Shown: positions 11,178 to 20,299 of the stretch, one piece after another
Layout: each line of letters begins with the position of its first letter
How positions within the stretch are numbered: position 1 is the first letter of the stretch
Assembly (NCBI GenBank): GCA_013365365.1
Contig: JABVXU010000681.1
Location: 1-26,219, forward strand
DNA: 26,219 bases
DNA from: Cruorifilaria tuberocauda
Lineage: Eukaryota; Nematoda; Chromadorea; Rhabditida; Onchocercidae
Direction: 5' to 3'
Made by a program: the position numbers and the translations under genes
Notes under the pieces: model-generated
Database searches by the model: none
What the model was told of the DNA's origin: nothing
What the model saw: the letters and a program-made list of their open reading frames with translations, nothing else

Positions 11178-14100
11178 ATGTGGCTATTTATTATCGCTGT
11201 GCTGTTTGGCCTTATTTTACAACAAGAATTTACTGAAAGTTGGCCTGATCCACACTTACGTTCAAAAGGTGATATTTGGCCAAAGCCGCAATATATTGTG
11301 ATGGCTGATGATTTGATGACTGTTAACTTAGAATCGTTTACTTTTTTATCAAATGTTGGAGAATGTGAAATTATTGATAAAGCTATCACTCGCTATGATA
11401 AGCGATTACGTAGTAAAAAACAATTTATCAAATCAAGAAGTTATAAACAAGAAAATAGCAAAGAAACGAATGATGTGGTAAAGTTTATTTAGTTTTACAT
11501 AATTTCATTCATTTTAATAGAAATGTTTCAAAAATTTTAAAAGCATTTTTTGTCTTGTTTGAGTTTTTGCCAACTTCTCATTTATTTCTAATAAAATATT
11601 AATTCATTTACTGGAATTCAATTTACATAAACAAGTTTATAAATTAAGTAATGCGTAATTAATCATTTAGGTCGTGTAACTTAAACTTGTTTTATCTCAT
11701 TATTTTCAAAATTTTATCTAACTAATTAATTGATTAATAGAATTCGAACTAGTTGTTCGTTACAGGTTCTTACAAGTTTAATGATAACAGTAAAAGAAGG
11801 ATGTACTGATGAATTTCCACAGCTTGGCATGGATGAGAGTTATAAGTTGAATATTACAAGTGATGGTGCCATTTTAAGAGCTAATCAGGTTTTTTTTTCT
11901 ACTTTTTTAATTAAAAATTAAATCAAATCTAATTTTTTGATTTTGAAAATTTTAAAAGATTCATAAAATTTAGGTTTGGGGTGCTTTAAGAGGAATGGAA
12001 TCATTTGTGCAGCTATTTTTCGACAAGAACACTAAAATACACCAAGTTCTCATTCATGATTATCCGCGGTTTTTGCATCGCGGAGTTCTATTAGATACAG
12101 CCAGGTAAATATCGTTAGTTTAATTTGATTTCATGATATCTCGGATAAGCATCAGTGTGAATTTGAGACAATAAGTAAATGTAGAAGAATATTTCAGTGA
12201 AATAGTAATTCAAAAAAAAAAAAAAACTGATTTAAATTATCACAATCAATTCCAGCAAAAATTATTCAAATGATAATCTTTTTCAATATACGAAGCTTAA
12301 TTCTGATACTAAGTAATTTACTGTTAGCTTCATTTTCTCGTATATGCATGACACAATCCATTTTTTGAAATTTTTTCCCTCTTTTTAAAAATAAAAACTG
12401 TGATTGCGATAAGTAATTCAATTATTGTAATGGTATTTTCGTGGAGTGATAAGTTTAATCATGAAATCAATCAGTTATAGGATAAGAAGATAATTTCAGA
12501 CATTATTTATCAGTTGATGCTATCAAAGCAAATATTGAGTTAATGGCGCAAAATAAATTTAACATATTTCATTGGCACATTGTCGATATCGAATCATTTC
12601 CATATAGATCTGAAGTTCTACCTGAATTAATCAAAGGAGCTTATACACCAGATCATATCTATACCTTATCACAGATCAAGGTTTTACTTTGTAAACTACC
12701 AGAAATATTCGATTAGCAAAAATAACTGATTGAATTATTATCAATCAATCATTAATGTTCATCTAAAATAATACTTACTAATATTTTTATACTTACAAGG
12801 CGAATCGGATCTGTTCGTGCATCATTTTAAATATTACGTTAACGTAGAACGTGTACGTGTATTCATCCTAAAATTATACTTTTTTTAATAAGATTTTGAA
12901 AGTGTAAGTAAAATTTCATTTAAGTATTTATCATAGAACAATATTCTGTTTTAATTGACAAATTATTGAAATTTGAAACTTTCATCCTTTACTTATTTAT
13001 AGTATGAATTGAAAGATACTTTTGAATTCTAGGATATAGTAAACTATGCTCGATTACGTGGTATACGTGTAGTACCAGAATTCGATACACCGGGACATAC
13101 GAAATCATGGGGAGTTGGCGTAAAAGATCTTCTGACTAAATGTTATTATTCAAATGGTTCAATCTATGAAAATTTTGAGAATTTATTAGATCCAACAAAT
13201 CAGAATACGTGGGATGTGCTAAGTGCACTCTTTCAGGCAACTTTATCTTTTGATTTAATTTTCTATTCAAAACTTTTTTTTCTTCTTTTGCTTACAAATG
13301 AACTGTTAAGTTATTGGTGATAGAAGAAAATCGATAATAAGTATCATTTGAGCAAAATTTTCAGGAGATTTTTGCAACATTTCCAGATAATTATGTTCAC
13401 CTTGGTGGTGATGAGGCAGAATTTTGGTTTACAGAATGTTGGACATCAAATCCGGTTATTATCAAATTTATGGAGGTTTTACCTTTCCCTCTCACTTTAA
13501 TACAACAAATAATTGTCAAAATATTTTTGTCACTACAAAAATTGAAAGTTTATTTTAAAATACCTTCCAGTAGTAAATTGTTACCATTAAAATAAAATTG
13601 AATCAATAAATTTAACCTAGAAAAATAGAACTAACTTCCTTTTTTTGAAGATTTATGGACTTAAAGATGGTCCAAGCATTCAAGCCTGGTACTTTAGCAA
13701 ATTTATTCCACTTCTTCATTCATTAAAGTATGGAAAGGACAAAAAGTTTCTAGTATGGCAAGTAAGTTTTTGTTGTGAAAAAAGAACTAATCATTTGAAA
13801 GAAATTTAGCTTTTCAAAATTTTTAAAAGTAAATTTAACAGTAGACGTTTTTTAAAAATGATACAAAATTTTTTTTCTTTTAAAAAGGAAGCAATAAATG
13901 GAGGAATGAATAATACGAAATATGACAAACCAATAGCTCACATTTGGAAAAATATGAAAGATATCGAATGGGCCACCAAGATGGGATACTATTCAATCTT
14001 ATCAGCTTGTTGGTACCTCGATTCGATCACATCTACCGCTGATTGGCGGTTATACTACCGCTGTGATCCGCAGGTTCTTCATTTCCTGGAAAAAATTGGC

Positions 14101-14781
14101 ATTTAATCTATACCAGTAATTAAAATTGAACGTTTTGCAATAAAATCAATCGAATATTGTTATTATTATTATTCATTAAAAAGTTTGCTTATTTTTGATT
14201 TGAAAAATTTTAATGGTAACAATTTCACTTTATCAAGGATTTCAATGGCGACGAGGAACAGAAGCGTCTTGTGATAGGCGGAGAAGCAGCACTTTGGGGT
14301 GAATGGGTTGATGAAAGTAACGTGATACCACGTTTATGGCCACGTGCGAGCGCTGTTGCGGAACGTTTATGGAGTTCAGATGATACGAAAAATATTGAAA
14401 AAGCATGGCCAAGGTTGCTTTCCTATTTTTTGATACTTATATTATTGCTGTCTTTATTAGATTAATTTAATTTTAAAAAAAAGAAATTAAAGATTAATTT
14501 ACTCAGTAGAAATTTTCGCCGAAGAATATTTGAAGAAAGCAAATGATTTTTTTTTTTAAAGAATGCTAGATGATTTGACGAATTTTCTTGTAGTAATTGT
14601 TTTGAGGAATTAAAATCAATGAATATCATTTAAATCATAGCATTTATCTTAATTTAACTTTTTAACATTTTTTTAATTTAAAAATAATAGTGAAAAATGG
14701 TGTATGAAATCTATGCAAATAATAAAAATATGATAGTGAAAATATATACTTCACTTAAAAATGATAATAATTAGGAATGAT

Positions 14782-14815
<34 letters not shown>

Positions 14816-15126
14816 AATGATTTAAGATAAAACATAAAAACACATGCAATCGTAAAGTCTTGTACATTAATCATAGTAGCTAATTGATTAGAGATAAGAT
14901 AATGGTTGAGATGATCAAAGATAAGATAATTATTTACTTATAAGATATTTATTTAGATTAGATAATTATTTACTTATAAGCAATTCTCATTTAATAATGC
15001 TAACAACGATTTATCTGCAGATTATATGAGATGCAATGTCGGATGGCAGCACAGGGATATCCGGTACAACCGGCTGGAGGACCGGGATATTGCGAACAAG
15101 AGTATAAGATTCACTTACCTCTTTAG
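11178..15126 (+). CDS. hex-1: Beta-N-acetylhexosaminidase (glycoside hydrolase family 20)
   Basis: Ten exons give 542 residues (human HEXA 529): 11178-11477, 11766-11888, 11974-12104, 12500-12680, 13033-13236, 13365-13475, 13651-13761, 13888-14073, 14238-14413 and 15021-15126. The enzyme removes terminal beta-linked GlcNAc/GalNAc from glycoconjugates, in lysosomes or secreted. A signal peptide ([16 protein letters not shown]) starts the protein and an N-terminal GH20b-type domain follows. The GH20 barrel is complete: [11 protein letters not shown] (Arg185), FHWHIVD (Asp214), EFDTPGHT (His267), HLGGDE (Asp329-Glu330, the assisting and acid/base pair), WQE (386-388), [16 protein letters not shown] (Trp469), [15 protein letters not shown] and C-terminal GYCEQE. 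Position 215, usually Asp after HWHxVD, is Ile. Intron 5 has a GC donor (CAG|GCAACT at 13237). The ATG is the first in frame after an acceptor and opens a signal peptide. A decayed intron copy lies 1 kb downstream. Confidence 0.96.
14784..14814. repeat. (GATT)n microsatellite in hex-1 intron 9
   Basis: About seven perfect copies of a GATT tetranucleotide inside the last intron of hex-1. Confidence 0.95.
14924..14980. repeat. 36-bp-period direct repeat in hex-1 intron 9
   Basis: The 21-base sequence AGATAATTATTTACTTATAAG is present at 14924-14944 and again, identical, at 14960-14980. Confidence 0.85.
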
Positions 15127-15859
15127 TCATCGGGAGAAACGAGAAGATCAAGAATAGATTATCATTTACAATTAATTGATAGAATCATTTTAACCAAATG
15201 AGATAATTAGTAATTAGTGAGAGTTACTAAAACTCTTTCATACAATAATTATTATTATTTAATGATAATTTTTTCTTTGTTATTGTTGCACAATTTCATT
15301 AATAGCACGAATTGTTTCCTAAATGTTATAGTAATTTACAAGCAAAGAAAACAAAGTTGAAAAAAAATTTGTATAAGCCAATTTTTGCTTTTTAATAAAA
15401 TAAAAAATTTGCTAACAGTTGTAAATGTGGCAAATAATTAATTATATTCTTAATTTCAACAAACTTTTGAATAAATAAATCGTCAAAAACTGAATAATTT
15501 CCTTGCTAATTTCCTTTAAATCAAATTGCAATTTTTAAATTTATTAATAATTCATCAAAACAAATGACATTTAAAAATGCTTCAAATTAGAAATGAAAAA
15601 AAAAGTTAAAAAACAGAGAATTTCTAAGACAATTAGACTTACTTCTTTCTTTACCCTTCGAGAATTTCTTCATACAGAATAAAAAGTAAGGAATAAGTAA
15701 TAGCCAATGAAAGAAAGTAAGAAAATTTTTATTTTTCACTACTGAACACTCACAAAATGAATATTATAAATTTAATTAAAAGTTCGAGATTAAGAAATTT
15801 TTCAATTTTTCATACCATTACTTACCATTACTTCATACCTTATCCATTACTTTTGCAAA
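15127..15859. other. hex-1 3' flank, no gene recognised
   Basis: AT-rich DNA after the hex-1 stop. The first AATAAA is at 15394-15399, about 270 nt past the stop, and is the likeliest poly(A) signal. No coding sequence was recognised. Confidence 0.5.
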
Positions 15860-15984
15860 CTAATTCACTCGTAGAAACAAAAAAAAAAGCGGATAGTCGG
15901 AAAAGAGCAAAAAGCGGTACCAAGAGATCAGGATCAGGCGGGAACGAGAGTAAAAATTTCGTGCGGGATACCCAGTCGATGTGA
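15860..15984 (+). other. GC-richer orphan segment, possible terminal exon of an unknown gene
   Basis: This block is clearly richer in G+C than its surroundings. One plus frame, open to a TGA at 15984, reads as a basic, Ser/Gly-rich tail (KKADSRKRAKSGTKRSG, then ending FVRDTQSM). An acceptor-like CACTCGTAG lies just upstream (near 15872). It resembles a last coding exon, but no upstream exons and no family match were found. It could equally be a fragment in this debris-rich stretch or chance. Confidence 0.25.
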
Positions 15985-16120
15985 GCACCGAATCATTTGC
16001 GGGTAGTTACAGCTTAGGGAACGGGATTTCTTCAATTTCCTGATTCCTTTCTATTCAAGAAATTTAAGAAATCCGCCTCCCTGAAACTGTAATGTTAATA
16101 TCACTTAAATACCGTATTAT

Positions 16121-16397
16121 CAGGCAACTTTATCTTTTGATTTAATTTTCTATTGAAAACTTTTTTTTCTCCTTTTACTTACAAATGAAATGTTAAGTTA
16201 TTCTTCATTTCCTGGAGGAAATTGACACTTAATCTCATATTATCAGTAATTAAAATTGAACGTCTTGCAATAAAATCAATCGAATATTGCTATTATTTGG
16301 GGCTGCAATTTTATTATTGCTAATTATTTATTAAAAACTTTGCTTATTTTTGATTTGAAAAATTTTAATTGTAACAATTTCACTTTATCATTGGATT
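16121..16397 (+). repeat. Diverged copy of hex-1 intron 5 start plus intron 8, without exons
   Basis: 16121-16202 matches 13234-13315 (the last 3 bases of exon 5 and the first 79 of intron 5) with about four mismatches. 16203-16397 then matches about 14076-14236, that is intron 8 from its first bases to just before its AG, with scattered changes and one insertion of about 30 bp near 16297. The exons between (6, 7, 8) and the start of exon 9 are absent. Order and strand are as in the gene. The cause is unknown: a tandem duplicate with internal deletion is the simplest reading. Confidence 0.85.
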
Positions 16398-17164
16398 CTT
16401 TCTTTATTTTTTTTCGATCTGAGAAATTTAAAGAGAAGAATAGATATCATTAAGCCTTCATGCATTTGCAACAAATAATGAATCATTGAAAAAGTTTCCA
16501 TGCGAGAATTTTTTAGTTCAATTATTTGGTTTAAATATTGTAATTAGAATAATTTCGAGAAGTTTCTTGATAGTTCCTTACAAAAGCATTTGATTAAGTT
16601 CTATTCGAATTGTATTCAATAACTGTGAAATTTGTTGGAGCTCTGTGTGCTTTCATATTGTGCTTGCTTATATAATTAATTACAATATACAGGTAACTTT
16701 ATTCATTGAAGTAAAACAAGAGAAACAATAAGTAAGAATTGTTTTAATGTAAATTGTCCTTATTGTACTAGCAATGAATACATGACTGTTTTTATTTAAT
16801 GTTAGTATACATAGAAAATATTATTTGGAAGAAATTATCTTTTAACTAAAAAAAAATAATAAACTAAAAACTTTTAACTAAAAAATAATACTGGTTTTCA
16901 TGTTACAGAATTCTAAAAAAGTTTCTATATCAGAAGAAAAAAGTGAGTAACTTACAACGAGCAACACCTGAGAAAAGTGATAATGGAAATTAAGAATGAA
17001 TAATTAAGTCAAATATTTACAAAAATAATCTGCAAACTTAGCATGTATATCAGTTTGAAATACACGTTCAACGAACGGTTTGTTTCATTTTTAAGCGTAA
17101 AATACCTTCATATATGATTTCAAAATAAACTCCTCAACAATTTGACGAAATTCAATTTAGAAGG
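16398..17164. other. No gene recognised
   Basis: AT-rich DNA between two gene remnants. A short exon-like patch (acceptor TGTTACAG near 16908, donor GTGAGT near 16943) has no recognisable sequence and no partners. Confidence 0.5.
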
Positions 17165-17480
17165 GATCTAGAAGGGTTGCTATGAGTTCGCATGTGCACT
17201 TTCAAAAGTCCATTTTCGGGCGAAACTTTTTCCACATATTCAAATTCGATAACTTAAAAACTTTTCCACATATTCAAATTCGATAAGTTAAAAAAAATTG
17301 TCACCACATATCAAACAACTATATGGCTTTTCACCGGTATCAATCCTCCTCATGTGTCATATAAAACTTGATGTTTGGAAAAACATTTCCCGCATTCCAA
17401 ACCGACTTTTGTTTCCTTAACTGGTAAATCCGGTTTTGATATCAATAAATTTGACATTCTGTTTTTTCCGTTTGTGCTTC
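17165..17480 (-). pseudogene. C2H2 zinc-finger gene remnant, frameshifted
   Basis: Read on the minus strand from a TATAATTTCAG acceptor at 17480, an open frame leads to ECGKCFSKHQVLYD, the first half of a C2H2 finger. The frame then meets a TGA. After a frame change come HMRRI and the linker TGEKPY, then SCLICGDNF, the start of a next finger. Further on, CGKSFARKW and, in another frame, LKVHMRTH are the two halves of a last finger, whose first Cys codon is lost. At least two frameshifts and several stops make this a dead DNA-binding protein fragment. A 35-bp tandem duplication disrupts it further. The parent gene is unknown. A short splice-rescued gene is conceivable but unlikely. Confidence 0.8.
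17225..17294. repeat. 35-bp tandem duplication inside the zinc-finger remnant
   Basis: The stretch CTTTTTCCACATATTCAAAT... at 17226 is repeated from about 17261, with one base lost and one C/G change. It separates two finger halves and adds to the frame breaks of the remnant. Confidence 0.85.
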
Positions 17481-17755
17481 CTGAAATTATATGAAATTAT
17501 TCATTCCATCTGGCACTGAGAAGTGACTCAGATAGGCTATTATTGTCTTCCAGTAAGATGTTAATAATTTAATTTATTACTTATTAGTTATTAATAATTT
17601 AATTTATCACCTAACAATAACAGTAAGTAACTTTTCGTCCTTTAAACTAGCAATTTATAATCTGGAAGGCGAATATAGAACATTTATTGGATAAATTCAA
17701 ATTTATAATTTTAAATTGAAATTTGTAATTACAGGACATCATTACTTACAGCTTT

Positions 17756-18083
17756 TTAAAGTGCTTGATCAAAATCCCGGATTAAATCTGTAACATCTTC
17801 AATTTCCACTGATATTCCAGTTAAATTATCATACCAATACTAAATTTCATTCGATCTTTCAACGGTACTGAAATATGCGTCATTACGGTTGGTAACTCTG
17901 TTAAATCACCGAGTGATTCAGCCAATATGAAAATCTGTGAAATTCAAAATTTAAAAAGATTTAAATTATCACAGTTGATTATGGAAATAATTACTTTGAA
18001 CCATATTTACCTTTAATTTGCATAGAAATTCTTGTAATTCATTCAATCCACTTATCATATCACTCATTCCTTTAGTTTGCATT
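17756..18083 (-). pseudogene. cth: 3' end of a cystathionine gamma-lyase gene, truncated and frameshifted
   Basis: Two minus-strand exon remnants, 18083-18011 and 17934-17756, with a normal GTAAAT donor and TTTCACAG acceptor between them. They translate to QTKGMSDMIS, FLCKLK, then ILAESLGDLTELPTVMTH and SVPLKDRMKFSIG, which match the C-terminal part of cystathionine gamma-lyase (Cys/Met metabolism PLP enzymes, transsulfuration). After SIG the frame ends in TAA, while the next frame continues with VEIEDVTDLIRDFDQAL and a stop at the expected family end, so there is a frameshift. The PLP-lysine part and everything before it are absent: only about 360 nt separate this from the stop of the next minus-strand gene. 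It is therefore a fragment. Family certain; exact parent (gamma-lyase or gamma-synthase) less so. Confidence 0.88.
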
Positions 18084-18441
18084 CTATGATTTGTATGATT
18101 GATTAATGATGATCGCTTGATTAAATGTGATCAATCAAATTATTACTATCAAACAGTTTCAGTTCATTATAAAATACTTGTAACTTTACTTAATTAGTAA
18201 TTAAATCTGATACCTGAATAACTTTAACTTTCAATATAATCAAAATAATACTTAATTCAAATCATTGTTATCACATTGAAACGTTTATCAAGCTTGATAA
18301 TTCACATTTCAAATACATTGATATGATATGATATGAAAATCTCTTCATCACTATACGATGAATTTCTTATCATTTGAATTAATAACTGAGAAATGTATTC
18401 ATAAATTTGTTTGATAACAACTGATAAATTTGAAAAGTATA
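18084..18441. other. 3' flank of the membrane-protein gene, no gene seen
   Basis: AT-rich DNA between the membrane-protein stop and the cystathionine gamma-lyase remnant. No trace of the remnant's missing upstream exons was found on the minus strand. Confidence 0.5.
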
Positions 18442-20245
18442 TCAAACAGCGGTAGGTTTTATCGTTAAGCTATCAGCACCATTTACAAATGGTATGAATT
18501 CTTCTTCATTGATTGTTCTCCGATCAATTTCTCTCTTAATATATTTGTATTCGTTATTTATGATTGATCCCTCCATTATCAAGATTATCAAACATACTGT
18601 CATTGCAATACTTTGTGATCCTAAGTATGTTGATGTTGATAATCTTTCTGTAACATACGAATAAATCAATAAATTATATTATCAATTTATTAGAATTCAA
18701 AAATTATTCCATAGATGATATATTATCAGTTATCAGCCTAAGTTTAGAGGTGTAAGTTTTATTTAGATATCCATAACTGATAATTGAAATCATTGATAAT
18801 TGAATTGAAATCACTATAATCGAAAAAAAAATGATACTAATTGGACTTTCGAGATGAATGAGTGAAAATAGTGATAATATAAATGCAATCCATGCTAAGA
18901 CTGTAACAGTACCAACTATCAGCGCTATGATAATCTGAAATTTTTTTAATCATTTGGCATGAAAAGATCTATCAGTAAGTAATACAATTATAATTATTAG
19001 CCTTGATAAATCACTTTTTTTTTGCCTTATCAATATGAATAGTTTGTCCTTGATAACATTATCTTATCAGTTAGCTATCAGTATCAGTATCATACTTATC
19101 AGTATCAGTTCACTTATCAGTTAGCCGAATTGGAAAAATAATTTTTTTTATTGAAGTAATGTAAGCTTATCATAGTTACTATTGTTTCTTTTTTCATAAG
19201 CTTCTAATTATTAAAAATTTATACTTTTTTTGTAAAAAGTTCTTGTAGAGATTTACTTTTTGAAATTATTCAATTTACTTACTTACTCATTTACTTATTT
19301 ACTTAATTCAAACATTTAAAATAATTAGTGATCAAATGATATAATATTTATTTGGTAGCAGTTGAAGTCCTTTAAAATATATTTTAAAGAAAACATGAAA
19401 AGCTCTTTCTGTTTTCATCTAAAATTAAGCTAACAATTCTTCTTCGCAAATTTTAAATTTAAAAAGTAATGACTTTTTACAACATCTTGCAAACATTCAT
19501 TCTCAATTGCTTTTGAAATAATTATTAAACTTTTCCTGGTATCATTTGTGTACAATGATGCTTCTCTCTTTGCCTTTTACTCGCAAACTTTACATAAATT
19601 TAAATTTGAAATATTCAATATGCATACTTTAGCAACGATCATCGGTATCATTAGCGTATCCGATTTATTCATGATTCCAGCGTAAAATAGTACTGATAAG
19701 AGTGTAAGCATTAATTGAGCAACAGCAAATGGTATAAAAATCATTTCAGAAATTGATAATTTGATAAAAATCCCGCAAACAAGCAAATGAAGAAGGATAT
19801 CACTGATAACAACTATTTTACAACAAATCTGTAATGTATTGAACAGATATTTTATCATAATAATTATCAGTATTGATATTGATCGTTATCAGTAAGTAGT
19901 AATTAATTATCTTTTGTCACCTGTCCTGAATGGTAATTATCTTATTTAACATAAATTAAAAATTAAATTATTTATTTAACCTTTTCTTTTTCGTATTTTA
20001 ATTTTATGCTTATCATAATAACTTTAATTTTAATTGTAGAAATTTCCATTACAAAGACAATATTTTCAATTATATAAGCTTAGTTGCCTAGCTGTCAATT
20101 AAACTTGAAAATATATTTTTCAATAAGCATGCTTATCCGGTAGAAGTATTTCTTTCAAAGTTAACTTAATTAATATTAATTAAAAACTTACTTGTAGCGG
20201 TATTAGTCGAAAACAATACTGTCTTTCATAATTGTATTCATCCAT
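18442..20245 (-). CDS. Multi-pass (probably four-TM) membrane protein of unknown function
   Basis: Four exons join in frame: 20245-20192, 19828-19628, 18934-18778 and 18647-18442, giving 205 residues. The start follows an AAATTTAG acceptor (20285) by about 40 nt. Hydrophobic segments lie at about 19-40, 47-72, 86-111 and 116-137. Short polar loops separate them and a charged tail of about 50 residues (KYIKREIDRR, NEEEF) ends the protein. The short N-terminus (MDEYNYERQYCF) and four-helix layout resemble nematode MARVEL-like or DUF-type tetraspan proteins, but no diagnostic motif (such as the tetraspanin CCG) is present, so no function is given. The exon 3 donor, A|GTTATGG, is weak but is the only one giving the right phase. 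A further short hydrophobic stretch (AMTVCLIILIM) lies in exon 4. Confidence 0.75.
19061..19126. repeat. TATCAGT-rich imperfect repeat in intron 2 of the membrane-protein gene
   Basis: Seven close copies of (T)ATCAGT, with CTTATCAGTTAGC at each end, fill 66 bp of the 693-bp intron. Each carries a GATA-type core on the other strand. Confidence 0.75.
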
Positions 20246-20299
20246 TAATTGCAATGAGAAAAGTATTATTCTATCGATTATGAACTAAATTTAAGAAAA

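Noticed and set aside
11138..11389. 83-residue minus-strand frame
   Set aside because: Antisense shadow of hex-1 exon 1.
16900..16950. Mini-exon-like patch with acceptor TGTTACAG and donor GTGAGT
   Set aside because: Eleven generic residues and no partner exons; such pairs occur by chance.
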